Assembly (NCBI RefSeq): GCF_008801475.1
Contig: NZ_VZPP01000005.1
Location: 1-64,000 of the forward strand
Direction of reading: 5' to 3'
DNA: 64,000 bases
DNA from: Pseudomonas moorei
Lineage (GTDB): Bacteria > Pseudomonadota > Gammaproteobacteria > Pseudomonadales > Pseudomonadaceae
Below are positions 18,183 to 27,201 of the stretch, piece by piece. Position numbers and translations under genes: made by a program. The stretch's first letter is position 1. Each line of letters opens with the position of its first letter. Under the pieces are notes generated by a model. It was not told the DNA's origin. It did no database searches and saw only the letters and a list, made by a program, of their open reading frames with translations.

Positions 18183-18638
18183 GTGCCGAATAACCTCGAC
18201 GCTCTCCAGATGAACATCAGCAGCTCCATGGTGGTGGCCGCCAGGCATTGGCGGAAGATCTGCCAGAGCACACTGGTCAACTATGGAATTTCCGAAGCCT
18301 GTGCCGTGCCGTTGCTGATGATCGGGCGCCTGGGTGAGGGTGTGCGTCAGGTGACGGTGGCGCAGGCGGCAGGGATGGAGAGTCCGTCCCTGGTGCGTTT
18401 GCTCGATCAGCTGTGTCATGCCGGCTACGTCTGTCGCACCGAGGATGCCCAGGATCGCCGCGCCAAATGCCTGAGCCTTACCGACAGCGGCCGGACACTG
18501 GTGCAAGCCGTCGAAGTTGAACTGGTGCGCCTGCGCAATGAGGTGCTCGAGGGCATTGATCAGCGCGATCTGGAAGCCACGTTGCGTGTCTTGAAGGCCT
18601 TTGAGTTGGCCGTTCCGTTTCCGGTGGTCAACCCTTGA
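18183..18638 (+). CDS. MarR-family transcriptional regulator of the efflux operon
   Basis: The 151-residue winged-helix protein shows MarR features: the DNA-recognition region 'VTVAQAAGMESPSLVRLLDQ' and the wing 'TEDAQDRRAKCLSLTDSGR'. Its GTG start at 18183 has a weak Shine-Dalgarno. The stop overlaps the start of the FUSC transporter gene (TTGA), so regulator and pump are co-transcribed. By analogy it would repress the operon until a phenolic or similar compound binds. The effector is unknown. Confidence 0.88.
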   Translation: MPNNLDALQMNISSSMVVAARHWRKICQSTLVNYGISEACAVPLLMIGRLGEGVRQVTVAQAAGMESPSLVRLLDQLCHAGYVCRTEDAQDRRAKCLSLTDSGRTLVQAVEVELVRLRNEVLEGIDQRDLEATLRVLKAFELAVPFPVVNP

Positions 18639-20707
18639 ACGGCTTTTTTACCGGCATGCCCCCGGCGCGGGACTGGTTCTTTGGCGTGCGCACGTTCGCC
18701 GCCTCGATGATTGCGCTCTACATCGCCTTGCTCATGCAAATGCCGCGTCCTTACTGGGCGATGGCCACGGTGTATATCGTTTCCAGCCCGTTTGTCGGCC
18801 CCACCAGTTCCAAGGCGCTGTACCGCGCAGTGGGCACTTTTCTCGGCGCTGCGGCGGCGGTTTTTTTCGTGCCGATGTTTGTCCAGAGCCCCTATGTGCT
18901 GGTGCTGGTCATTGCGCTGTGGACCGGGATTCTGCTGTTTCTGTCCCTGCACCTGCGCACCGCCAACAACTACGCCTTGATGCTCGCCGGTTACACCTTG
19001 CCGCTGATCGCCCTGCCGGTGGTGAATAACCCGTTGGCGGTTTGGGACGTGGCCGAGGCGCGCACGGAGGAGATCTTCCTCGGTATCGCCGTGGCGGCGG
19101 TCGTCGGCGCGATGTTCTGGCCGCGGCGGCTGGCCCCGGTGTTCAACGATTCGGTGAGCAAATGGTTTGCCGATGCCTCGACCTACAGCCTGCAATTCCT
19201 CAGTCGCCAGGTGCAGCCCGGCGAAATCAGTGCGTTGCGTGCGGCGATGGTGACGACTTTCAACAGCCTGGAACTGATGATCGGCCAGTTGCCCCACGAA
19301 GGCGCGCGGCCGCAAACGGTGCGCAATACCAAGGAACTGCGCGGGCGGATGATTCATCTGCTGACCGTAGTCGACGCCCTTGACGATGCGCTCTACGCCC
19401 TGGAACGGCGCACCCCCGAACTTGTGGATAAATTCGCGCCACTCCTCGGCGCCGCCAGCGAATGGCTGCAACACAAGGACGCGGACATCCATCGTTGGCA
19501 GGCGCTGAAAGACCAGCTCGAAGCCCTGCAACCCAGTGCCGAGGCGCTGCAGGATCGCAAGCAGCTGCTGTTCTCCAACGCGCTGTACCGCCTCGGCGAG
19601 TGGATTGATCTGTGGCAGGACTGCCGCAGTCTGCAAATCGCCATCCAATGCGAAAACCTGGACAGTTGGCGCGCGGTGTATCGGCATTGGCGCCTCGGGC
19701 GGCTGTCGCCCTTTCTGGATCGCGGCCTGATGCTTTATTCAGCGGCGTCCACCGTCACCGCGATCATCGTCGCCTCCGTGCTGTGGATTCTGCTGGGCTG
19801 GACCGACGGCGGCGCCGCGGTGATTCTGGCGGCGGTGGCGTGCAGCTTCTTCGCCTCGATGGACGACCCCGCACCGCAGATATACCGGTTCTTTTTCTGG
19901 ACGGCGATGTCGGTGTTGTTCGCCAGCCTTTACCTGTTTCTGGTGCTGCCCAACCTGCACGATTTCCCGATGCTGGTGCTGGCGTTCGCCGTGCCGTTCA
20001 TCGTCGTCGGTACCCTGACGGTCAAGCCGCAGTTTTACCTGGGCATGTTGCTGACGCTGGTCAACACCTCGTCCTTCATCAGTATTCAGGGCGCGTATGA
20101 CGCGGACTTCCTCAGCTTTGCCAACTCCAATCTGGCCGGCCCCGTGGGTTTGCTGTTTGCATTCGTCTGGACCCTGATCGCCCGGCCCTTCGGCGCCGAG
20201 CTGGCGGCCAAGCGTCTGACCCGTTTCAGCTGGCGCGACATTGTCGGCCTGTCCGAGCCCGCCACGCTGGCCGAGCACCGGCACCTGGGTGTGCAGATGC
20301 TCGACCGCTTGATGCAGCATTTGCCGCGTCTGGCCATGACCGGCCAGGACACCGGCATCGCCCTGCGGGAAGTCCGCGTGGCGTTGAACATGCTCGACCT
20401 GCTCGCCTACGCGCCGCGTATCGACGGGACGCCGAACGCGCTGCTGCGTCAGGTGGTGGCCGAGGTTGGCGAATACTTCAAGGCGTGTCTCAAGGCTGGC
20501 GAGCGCTTGCCCGCGCCGAGCCCGTTGCTGATGACCATGGACCGTACCCGTCGCGCGCTTGGCGGTGCGGGCGATGACGAAACCCGCCTGCATCTGTTGC
20601 ACGCCTTGAGTGGCTTGCGCCTGGCGTTGTTGCCCGGCGTCGAATTTGTCGGGTCCGCCGAGCTCGAAGAACCGCTTCCCCATGGGATCGATGGAGCGCC
20701 CTTATGA
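18635..20707 (+). CDS. FUSC-family (AaeB/YccS-like) inner-membrane transporter
   Basis: This 690-residue protein has two blocks of about five or six membrane helices (residues about 15-170 and 365-520), separated by and followed by large soluble domains. This is the FUSC/fusaric-acid-resistance layout. Such proteins pump aromatic acids out of the cytoplasm with an HlyD-type adaptor. The start is a TTG overlapping the MarR stop; an ATG at 18656 (MPPARDWFFG) is an alternative seven codons on. The next gene overlaps by 4 bp. Confidence 0.87.
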   Translation: MNGFFTGMPPARDWFFGVRTFAASMIALYIALLMQMPRPYWAMATVYIVSSPFVGPTSSKALYRAVGTFLGAAAAVFFVPMFVQSPYVLVLVIALWTGILLFLSLHLRTANNYALMLAGYTLPLIALPVVNNPLAVWDVAEARTEEIFLGIAVAAVVGAMFWPRRLAPVFNDSVSKWFADASTYSLQFLSRQVQPGEISALRAAMVTTFNSLELMIGQLPHEGARPQTVRNTKELRGRMIHLLTVVDALDDALYALERRTPELVDKFAPLLGAASEWLQHKDADIHRWQALKDQLEALQPSAEALQDRKQLLFSNALYRLGEWIDLWQDCRSLQIAIQCENLDSWRAVYRHWRLGRLSPFLDRGLMLYSAASTVTAIIVASVLWILLGWTDGGAAVILAAVACSFFASMDDPAPQIYRFFFWTAMSVLFASLYLFLVLPNLHDFPMLVLAFAVPFIVVGTLTVKPQFYLGMLLTLVNTSSFISIQGAYDADFLSFANSNLAGPVGLLFAFVWTLIARPFGAELAAKRLTRFSWRDIVGLSEPATLAEHRHLGVQMLDRLMQHLPRLAMTGQDTGIALREVRVALNMLDLLAYAPRIDGTPNALLRQVVAEVGEYFKACLKAGERLPAPSPLLMTMDRTRRALGGAGDDETRLHLLHALSGLRLALLPGVEFVGSAELEEPLPHGIDGAPL

Positions 20708-20913
20708 TTGGTGATCTGGATCTGAGCGGGGTGTTCCTGCCCACGCTGCTGGTGCTGATGGGCATTACGTATGTGTTGTTTCTGTTGGTGCACGGGGTGC
20801 TCACGCGCCTGCACTTTTACCGTCTGGTCTGGCACCGGGCATTGTTTAACGTGGCTCTCTACGCCTTGCTGCTTGGCGTCGTGGACTCACTCAGTCGATA
20901 CCTGATGACATGA
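20704..20913 (+). CDS. DUF1656 (AaeX-like) small membrane protein
   Basis: The 69-residue protein is almost all hydrophobic, with two membrane segments ('VFLPTLLVLMGITYVLFLLV' and 'ALFNVALYALLLGVV'). It matches the small DUF1656 proteins that sit between the FUSC pump and the HlyD adaptor in such operons. It overlaps both neighbours by 4 bp (ATGA), which shows tight coupling. Its role is unknown. Confidence 0.88.
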   Translation: MIGDLDLSGVFLPTLLVLMGITYVLFLLVHGVLTRLHFYRLVWHRALFNVALYALLLGVVDSLSRYLMT

Positions 20914-21797
20914 AAAAACCTTTATTGACCATCGGCCGCGTGGTCCTGACCCTGTTGATCGTGAGCTTCGCCGTGGTCGTGGTCTGGCGCATGGTGATGT
21001 ATTACATGTTTGCCCCCTGGACCCGCGACGGCCACATCCGCGCCGACATCGTGCAGATCGCCCCGGACGTCTCCGGGTTGATCCAGCAAGTGGACGTGCG
21101 CGACAACCAGCCGGTCAAGCGCGGCCAGGTGCTGTTCAGCATCGATCAGGACCGGTTCAAACTGGCCCTGCGCCAGGCGAAAGCCGCAGTCGCCGACCGC
21201 GAGGAAACCCTGGCCCAGGCCCAGCGTGAAGCCAAGCGCAACAAGGGCCTGGGTAATCTGGTGCCCGCCGAACAGCTGGAAGAAAGCCAGTCCAAAGTCG
21301 CCCGCGCCCAAGTGGCGTTGATGGAAGCCCAGGTGGCAGTGGACAGTGCCCAGCTCAACCTCGACCGCTCGGTGATTCGCAGCCCGGTGGACGGTTACGT
21401 CAACGATCGTGCGCCGCGCACCCAGGAGTTTGTCAGTGCTGGGCGGCCGGTACTGTCCATCGTCGACAGCAATTCGTTTCACATCGACGGCTATTTCGAA
21501 GAAACCAAACTGGACGGCATCCATGTCGGTCAGAGCGTCGACATCCGGGTGATCGGTGACCGCGCGCGCCTGCGTGGCCACGTGGAAAGCATCGTCGCCG
21601 GTATCGAAGACCGCGACCGCACCAGTGGCAACAACCTGTTACCCAACGTCAACCCGGCGTTCAGTTGGGTGCGCCTGGCGCAGCGGATTCCGGTGCGAAT
21701 TGCCTTCGATGACGTTCCGGCGGATTTCCGCATGATCGCCGGGCGCACCGCGACCGTATCGATCATCGACGACCAGGTCCGGGAGCCGGCGCAATGA
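20910..21797 (+). CDS. HlyD/EmrA-family periplasmic adaptor of the FUSC pump
   Basis: The 295-residue adaptor has an N-terminal anchor (about residues 8-32), a lipoyl half near 'DIVQIAPDVSGLIQQVDVRD', a coiled coil with 'QAQREAKRNKGLGNLVPAEQ', the second lipoyl half 'VIRSPVDGYVNDR', and a beta-barrel that includes 'GYFEETKLDGIHVGQSVDI'. It would join the FUSC pump to the NodT channel. Gene overlaps on both sides are 4 bp. Confidence 0.9.
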   Translation: MKKPLLTIGRVVLTLLIVSFAVVVVWRMVMYYMFAPWTRDGHIRADIVQIAPDVSGLIQQVDVRDNQPVKRGQVLFSIDQDRFKLALRQAKAAVADREETLAQAQREAKRNKGLGNLVPAEQLEESQSKVARAQVALMEAQVAVDSAQLNLDRSVIRSPVDGYVNDRAPRTQEFVSAGRPVLSIVDSNSFHIDGYFEETKLDGIHVGQSVDIRVIGDRARLRGHVESIVAGIEDRDRTSGNNLLPNVNPAFSWVRLAQRIPVRIAFDDVPADFRMIAGRTATVSIIDDQVREPAQ

Positions 21798-23242
21798 GCA
21801 AAGCCTCGGGTTTGGCGGTCGCCGGGTTAGGCCTGTTGCTGTCGGCGTGTCAGGTGGTCGGGCCGGACTATCACCTGCCGGAGGCGGCGGCCATCCACCG
21901 TGAGGACTTGCAGGGCGAGCTGGCGGTGGAGGGCAAGCCGGTGGTCTCGGCGCCGGTGCCTGCCGATTGGTGGCGCCTGTATCGGGACCCGCGCCTGGAT
22001 CAACTGGTGCAGCAGGCCATGGCCTCCAACACTGATCTGCGCGTGGCGGCGGCCAGTCTGTTGCGCGCGCGTGCGCAAGTCGACGAGGCCGAGGCGGCCG
22101 GTGGCTGGAGCGGCGGCGTGAAAATGGGCGCCGAACGTTTGCAGGAGTCCGGCCAGGCCTTCCTGTTGCCGGAAAAGGTGCCGGTGGCCAACATCGGCGA
22201 TATCGGTATTTCCGCGTCGTACCAGTTCGACCTGTTCGGTACGCTGCAGCGCGGCATCGAAGCGGCCAAGGCCAATGCCGATGCCACCCAGGCCGCCGCC
22301 GATACCGCACGCATCACCTTGGTAGCCGATGTCGTGCGCGCTTACACCCAAGTCTGCGCGGCCAACGAAGAGCGGGAGATTGCCCAGCACTCGCTCGACC
22401 TGCAATCCCAGAGCACTACACTGATCCAGCGCTTGCGCGATGCCGGACGCGGCGACGAAACCCAGGTCACGCGTTCGCAAACCCAATTCAAGTCATTGCG
22501 TGCCGACATGCCACGTTATGAGGCGGCGCGTCAGGCCGGGCTGTTCCGTTTATCGATGCTGCTGGCCAAACCGGTGGATCAATTACCGGCGGGCACCGCG
22601 ACCTGCGCCGAACTGCCGAAAATCGCGCAACTGGTGCCCGTGGGCGATGGCGCAGCGTTGCTCAAGCGTCGTCCCGACGTGCGGCAGGCCGAGCGCCGAC
22701 TGGCCGCCGCAACCGCTGGCATCGGCATCGCCACGGGCGAGCTGTACCCGAACATCAGCATCGGCGCGACCATCGGCACCGTCGGCATCCTCGGTGATCT
22801 CGGCGAGCCCTCCACCAATCGCTGGGGCTTCGGACCGTCGCTGACCTGGACCGTACCGTCCAACGGCACCCGCGCACGCATCCGTGAGGCCGAAGCCACG
22901 ACCCAGGGCGTGTTGGCGCACTTCGACGGCGTTGTACTCAACGCCATTCGCGAAACCCAGACCGCCCTGACCCAGTACTCAGCGCTGCTGCAACGCCGCG
23001 ATGCCCTGGCCGATGCCGAGCAATCGGCGAAACTGGCGGCCGACCAGACCCACCGCTTCTTCCAGGCTGGCCGCGCGTCGTTCCTGGCGGACCTGCAAGC
23101 GACGCGCACCTACACCGACGTCACGGCGCAACTGGCGACGGCGAACACGCAAGTTGCCATGAGCCAGATCGATTTGTTCCTCGCCCTGGGCGGTGGTTGG
23201 GAAAGCGGACGAACGCAAGCGTCGAACTCCAGCAAACCCTGA
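21794..23242 (+). CDS. NodT-family outer-membrane efflux lipoprotein
   Basis: This 482-residue protein is the outer-membrane channel of the operon. It has a lipoprotein signal with lipobox LLSAC (Cys19) and the family start 'VVGPDYHLPE'. Two OEP halves follow, including 'WWRLYRDPRLDQLVQQAMAS' and 'LLKRRPDVRQAERRLAAATA'. It is the last gene of the marR-FUSC-DUF1656-hlyD-nodT operon. No strong terminator follows before the next gene, 92 bp on. Confidence 0.9.
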   Translation: MSKASGLAVAGLGLLLSACQVVGPDYHLPEAAAIHREDLQGELAVEGKPVVSAPVPADWWRLYRDPRLDQLVQQAMASNTDLRVAAASLLRARAQVDEAEAAGGWSGGVKMGAERLQESGQAFLLPEKVPVANIGDIGISASYQFDLFGTLQRGIEAAKANADATQAAADTARITLVADVVRAYTQVCAANEEREIAQHSLDLQSQSTTLIQRLRDAGRGDETQVTRSQTQFKSLRADMPRYEAARQAGLFRLSMLLAKPVDQLPAGTATCAELPKIAQLVPVGDGAALLKRRPDVRQAERRLAAATAGIGIATGELYPNISIGATIGTVGILGDLGEPSTNRWGFGPSLTWTVPSNGTRARIREAEATTQGVLAHFDGVVLNAIRETQTALTQYSALLQRRDALADAEQSAKLAADQTHRFFQAGRASFLADLQATRTYTDVTAQLATANTQVAMSQIDLFLALGGGWESGRTQASNSSKP

Positions 23243-23334
23243 GGCCGTTGCTATGCTTTGAAGTGTTGGAGGGGCGTTGGAGCAAAGCGCCCTTGCTTCG
23301 CACAAGGCTCGCGCAGGTCATGGGGAAACCAATA

Positions 23335-23970
23335 ATGAAAAACCCTTATGCTCTCGGTTTCTGGTGCGCCGTCGTGGCGTTGGTGCTGCTTTCGGCCACC
23401 TATTTCTACGGCATCATGCTGACCCTCCAGATCGACAAGGCTCTGGTGTTTCTCGACAGCGCCACCGCGCTGATTGCCGTGATGTCCATCGCGGTAGTGG
23501 CCTGGGCTTCGGTCCAGAACCAGCGAACCAAAAAAAGACAACTCGAACAAGGCAAGACCCTGGTGCTGATCTGGGACACCAAGGTCGCGCTGCGTCGTGT
23601 CGAAACGGTGTTCGATCGCTATTTCTGGGGCAGCTACTGGCAACCGGGGCGCACGTTTCAGGAAGTCATGGGCGAACTGACCGGCACGCCGCTGGAAAAG
23701 AGCCTGGAGACCTTGAAAAAGCAATGCCTGGAGCTCGACAAGCAAGTGGCCGACGACGGCTGGCACTGGCTCAACAATGCGCGAGAACTGGCCGATGTCG
23801 CCACCGCCATGGCCCGCGAACGCTATCAGCTGGATTTCTGCGACCCGCGGGGGGAAGTGATGGGCGGGGCGGTGATCAATCGCGACTTTGAAGTGTTGGT
23901 GTACACCTGGACTGCGCGGCTCAAGACCTTTGATCACCAGCTCGATGAGATCGAGGTTCAGTATTCCTGA
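23335..23970 (+). CDS. Hypothetical inner-membrane protein
   Basis: I do not recognise this 211-residue protein. It has two N-terminal membrane helices (about residues 6-28 and 38-60, the second containing 'IAVMSIAVVAWASV'), then a charged cytoplasmic-type domain with 'RYFWGSYWQPGRTFQEVMGE' and helices rich in Glu/Lys. The ATG at 23335 has a gggga Shine-Dalgarno; frames upstream to 23197 are open but overlap the nodT end. It may be read through from the efflux operon or have its own promoter. No function is assigned. Confidence 0.7.
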   Translation: MKNPYALGFWCAVVALVLLSATYFYGIMLTLQIDKALVFLDSATALIAVMSIAVVAWASVQNQRTKKRQLEQGKTLVLIWDTKVALRRVETVFDRYFWGSYWQPGRTFQEVMGELTGTPLEKSLETLKKQCLELDKQVADDGWHWLNNARELADVATAMARERYQLDFCDPRGEVMGGAVINRDFEVLVYTWTARLKTFDHQLDEIEVQYS

Positions 23971-24005
23971 TTCTGTGTCGTCAGGTCTGACGCCATCGTC
24001 GGAAC

Positions 24006-24075
24006 GCCATCGCGAGCAAGCTCGCTCCCACAGGAGTTCGCATTCCAATGTGGGAGCGAGCCTGCTCGCGATGGC
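24006..24075. repeat. REP pair (REPIN), 'gagcctgctc' type
   Basis: Inverted copies at about 24006-24033 and 24047-24075 ('ccatcgcgagcaagctcgct' facing 'gggagcgagcctgctcgcga') form one long hairpin between two genes in the same direction. The rest of the gap from 23971 to 24265 shows no ORF with a credible start. Confidence 0.85.
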
Positions 24076-24265
24076 AATCGCATGGACATCGAATACTTAC
24101 CTGCATACGCAGCCCCATAGACACTCTTTCACCTTTAATCCTTGGGCCGTCCATCGCGCCTGATGCTACTCTGCATCCCACTTTCAGCGCTGTCGCGACC
24201 GCAACCCGCCATGGGTTCAGGGAAGACGACTACACCTTAAACAACGGACATTGATTGGGTCATTC

Positions 24266-25771
24266 ATGAATAAATCTGCAGGCGTGCTTCTGGGAATCGT
24301 CGTTGCCATCGGTGCTATCAGCGCTGGCGGTGCCTGGTACACCGGCACCAAGATTGAAGGGGTGGTGAACGCCTCCCTGGCTGACGCCAACCAGCAACTG
24401 CAAGCCGCGCTGGTCGGTCATAAAGGTACGGCGTCACTGGAACTGGTATCGCTGGAGCGCCACGTGTTCAGCAGCACCGCGCACTATCGCCTCAAGGGCG
24501 AGGGTGAAATGTTCGGCGAGGAGCCGGTCGAGCTGCTGTTTGTCGACCATATCGAACACGGTCCGCTGCCATTCTCGCGCCTGGTATCGCTGAAATGGTT
24601 GCCGGTCATGGCCACCAGTCACTACGAACTGGAAAAGACACCGCTCACCGAAAAATGGTTTGCCGCCGCCAAGGATGTCTCTCCGCTCAAAGGCGTGGTC
24701 AACATCGGCTACGACAATTCCACCAATGGCACGCTGGAAATGCTGCCGTTGGAAACGGCACTGGATGACAAGTCCAGCCTGAAGTTTTCCGGCCTGAAGC
24801 TCGATGTCGCTGCCAGCGCCCAGGCGCAGAAGGTCAAGGCCGACGGCTACATGGACAGCCTGAAGCTGATCACCGTTTCCGAAGATCAGGCACCGGTGCA
24901 GGTTGAATTGAACGGCCTGACCCTGGCCAGCAACCTGACCAAAAGCACCTACGGCTATTACACCGGCGAGAACACCGTCTCGCTGAGCAACAGCCAGACC
25001 ACGTTCGGTCCCAAACAGTCAGTGCTGGGGCTCAAGAGTTTCGAAATGAAGAACCAGACCGAAGAATCGGGCACCAGCGCCTCCGGACGTGCCGATTACA
25101 AGGTGGGTGAAGTGTCCTTGAACGGCAAGGCGGTCGGTTCGGCACAGATGGCGATGAGCCTGAAGAACCTCGACATTCCGGCAACGATGTCGCTGATGCA
25201 GATTTACCAGAGCAAGCTGCAACCTTACGAGCAGCTCGCCGCCGAGGCCGCCGAGGCGGGTCAGCCGGTGCCGGAACTGAAGCTGACCGACGCCGAAGAG
25301 ACGCAACTGAAAACCGGTCTGGAGCAATTGCTGGCGGCGGGCCCGCAGGTGGCCCTGGAAAATCTCTCGTTCAAGACCACCAACGGCGAAAGCCGCGCCA
25401 ACCTGGTGCTGGATCTGACCAAGCCGCAATCGATCGAATTGCCGACCGACCAACTGATCAGGCAGTTGATTGCGCTGTTGGACATCAATGTCCAAGTGTC
25501 CAAGCCAATGCTGGTTGATGTGTTCACCGTGCAATCGCAAATCGACGGCCAGACCGATGCCAAGCTGATCGCCGATCAGGCCACCGCCACTGCAGACATG
25601 TTTGGCAGCATGGCCGTCGGCTCGCAACTGGCGAAACTGGATGGAAGCAACATTGTCAGCAAACTGCACTACGCCAACAATCAGGTCGAGTTCAACGGCC
25701 AGAAAATGACCGTCGAAGAATTTGTCGGTTTCGTCATGAGCAAATTTGCTGGCGCAGGCGAGGTTCAATAA
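24266..25771 (+). CDS. YdgA/DUF945-family protein
   Basis: The 501-residue product matches the YdgA (DUF945) family: an N-terminal membrane anchor or signal (MNKSAGVLLGIVVAIGAISA), then 'TGTKIEGVVNASLADANQQL', and a long mostly beta-sheet periplasmic domain. The family's function is poorly known; members are periplasmic or inner-membrane anchored. The ATG at 24266 begins directly before the hydrophobic segment; a start at 24251 would add only five residues. A strong terminator follows 18 bp after the stop, so it ends its own unit. Confidence 0.85.
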   Translation: MNKSAGVLLGIVVAIGAISAGGAWYTGTKIEGVVNASLADANQQLQAALVGHKGTASLELVSLERHVFSSTAHYRLKGEGEMFGEEPVELLFVDHIEHGPLPFSRLVSLKWLPVMATSHYELEKTPLTEKWFAAAKDVSPLKGVVNIGYDNSTNGTLEMLPLETALDDKSSLKFSGLKLDVAASAQAQKVKADGYMDSLKLITVSEDQAPVQVELNGLTLASNLTKSTYGYYTGENTVSLSNSQTTFGPKQSVLGLKSFEMKNQTEESGTSASGRADYKVGEVSLNGKAVGSAQMAMSLKNLDIPATMSLMQIYQSKLQPYEQLAAEAAEAGQPVPELKLTDAEETQLKTGLEQLLAAGPQVALENLSFKTTNGESRANLVLDLTKPQSIELPTDQLIRQLIALLDINVQVSKPMLVDVFTVQSQIDGQTDAKLIADQATATADMFGSMAVGSQLAKLDGSNIVSKLHYANNQVEFNGQKMTVEEFVGFVMSKFAGAGEVQ

Positions 25772-25789
25772 AACCGCAATCCTTCAGGA

Positions 25790-25829
25790 AACGCCCGGCC
25801 TCTGCGCAATGCAGGCGCCGGGCGTTTTG
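25790..25829 (+). terminator. Rho-independent terminator after the DUF945 gene
   Basis: The stem aacgcccggc / gccgggcgtt (10 bp, arms 25790-25799 and 25817-25826) is followed by a short T-run. Confidence 0.85.
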
Positions 25830-26030
25830 CTTTCTGTGGTTGATGCGGTCGATCCTATCCTCATCACCGTGTTCAGATACGGCTGTAGGACGGCATTTGA
25901 GATGCACTGCTTCATTTAAAAAAAACGGCGCAATTGTTCAAGGTTGCGCCAAATCCTGGTGCCACCCTATGAAAGCTCCAGCTATAGTTTGCACGCCGAC
26001 GACGGCCCCACCCGCACAAGGTACTCCGGC

Positions 26031-26603
26031 ATGACCCGATTGACCTCTCTGAACCCTTGGCTAGTGGCCATAGCAGTCGCCCTTTGCGTGCAATTGCCGG
26101 CGCAAGCGGCACAGGCGACCCAGGAGCGTTTTACCCTGAACATCCCAGGCGTGTCGGATGACCGTTTGTTCACGTCTGCCGCTGCCAGCGATGCCCCGGG
26201 CTGCGGCGGGCACAATATCTCACCCGCCCTGAGCTGGAATGCCGGCCCGACCGGTACGCTCAGTTACGCCATCGTCATGCACGATCCGGATGGCCAGAAA
26301 GGGCAGGGTGTCGATCACTGGGTGCATTACGGCATCAAAGCCACGACCCGCCAGATTGCATCCGGCGTCGGCGCAAAAGCCACGCTTGAAGGTGTGGCCG
26401 GCATCAACAGCAAAGGCACGGCCGGTTACGTCGGCCCTTGCCCGCCAGCTGGCGACAGCGCGCACCACTACATCATCCAGATCTACGCCCTGGACCTCGC
26501 CCCGGACGCATTGCCGGCAGGCCTGACCCGTGCGCAGCTGCTGGAAAGAATCAACGGTCATGTGCTGAAAAACAGCAGCGTGGTCCGGCGTTACCACCGC
26601 TGA
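26031..26603 (+). CDS. Secreted YbhB/YbcL-type PEBP-like protein
   Basis: This 190-residue protein has a signal peptide (about 1-26, ending 'AQAAQA') and the phosphatidylethanolamine-binding/Raf-kinase-inhibitor-like fold motifs 'GGHNISPALSWNAGPTGTLS', 'VMHDPDG', 'DHWVHYGI' and 'YVGPCPPAGDSAHHYIIQIY'. The bacterial family binds small anions or lipid head groups, but the physiological role is unclear. The ATG at 26031 gives the signal peptide directly. It appears monocistronic. Confidence 0.88.
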   Translation: MTRLTSLNPWLVAIAVALCVQLPAQAAQATQERFTLNIPGVSDDRLFTSAAASDAPGCGGHNISPALSWNAGPTGTLSYAIVMHDPDGQKGQGVDHWVHYGIKATTRQIASGVGAKATLEGVAGINSKGTAGYVGPCPPAGDSAHHYIIQIYALDLAPDALPAGLTRAQLLERINGHVLKNSSVVRRYHR

Positions 26604-26719
26604 AGCCTGATCATCTCGGCGGCTTTGCAGAAAGCTGAAGTGCGCGGCCTTCCGGGGATTTGGCATCCCTCCCCGAAAGCGCGCACTATCAGCCTGTAGT
26701 CGATGCGTTGGAGGATGCC

Positions 26720-26929
26720 GTGACAAAAAAAATCGACCGCATCGCCCAAATGCTCAACTGCCCGGAAAAGGGCGAGGAACTACGGCGAGCGATTACCGAG
26801 AGTCGCAAGGATTTTCTGCTGAATCAGCCGGACGAAGACATTGTTGAAGACGACATGCTCGAAGATGAAGTATTCGAGGATGACGAGGACGATGATGAAT
26901 ACGACGAGTTTGATTGGACGACGGAATGA
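26720..26929 (+). CDS. Small protein with highly acidic C-terminus
   Basis: The 69-residue product begins at a GTG with a good ggagg Shine-Dalgarno 6 bp upstream. A TTG at 26660 would add 20 residues but has no clear ribosome site. The first half is an alpha-helical, mixed-charge segment ('KIDRIAQMLNCPEKGEELRR'). From about residue 37 almost every second residue is Asp or Glu. I do not recognise a family. Such tails are seen in nucleic-acid mimics and chaperone-like proteins, but that is speculation. A terminator follows immediately. Confidence 0.65.
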   Translation: MTKKIDRIAQMLNCPEKGEELRRAITESRKDFLLNQPDEDIVEDDMLEDEVFEDDEDDDEYDEFDWTTE

Positions 26930-26930
26930 G

Positions 26931-26953
26931 AAAACCGCTTAGGCGGTTTTTTT
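26931..26953 (+). terminator. Rho-independent terminator
   Basis: An 8-bp stem (aaaaccgc / gcggtttt, loop ttag) with a T-run follows the acidic small-protein gene by 1 bp. Confidence 0.9.
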
Positions 26954-26961
26954 GTGCCCGC

Positions 26962-27049
26962 AAAAAAGCCCCAGACCCCTAAGGCCTGAGGCTTTCTTGT
27001 TTCTACGTATGGTGTCCAGGCGGGATTCGAACCCACGCCCCTGCCTTCG
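26962..27049 (-). pseudogene. Decayed 3' half of tRNA-Arg plus its terminator (duplicate)
   Basis: On the minus strand, 27049-27010 matches the anticodon-arm end, T-arm and CCA end of the intact tRNA-Arg at 29156-29232. It carries a deleted base in the T-stem flank and an altered acceptor. It is followed at 26977-26962 by a damaged copy of that tRNA's terminator. The 5' half of the tRNA is absent: beyond 27050 the sequence becomes unrelated and AT-rich. It therefore forms a direct repeat of about 88 bp with 29109-29197. Confidence 0.8.
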
Positions 27050-27201
27050 TAGTCCCGAAAGCCAATATTCAGAATCAAAGTCGAAATTGCCGGTAATCCT
27101 TCGGCGTATAGAAAAACGAACAAAGCTGTTCAGTATTTTATTCAAGCGGTCGATACAGCTCGTGTCAATCAACAATAACGCCTTCGTGGACACGACCCGT
27201 T

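Noticed and set aside
27010..27049. Second functional tRNA-Arg
   Set aside because: Only the 3' half exists. The D-arm and most of the anticodon arm are missing and the acceptor has changed, so it cannot fold.
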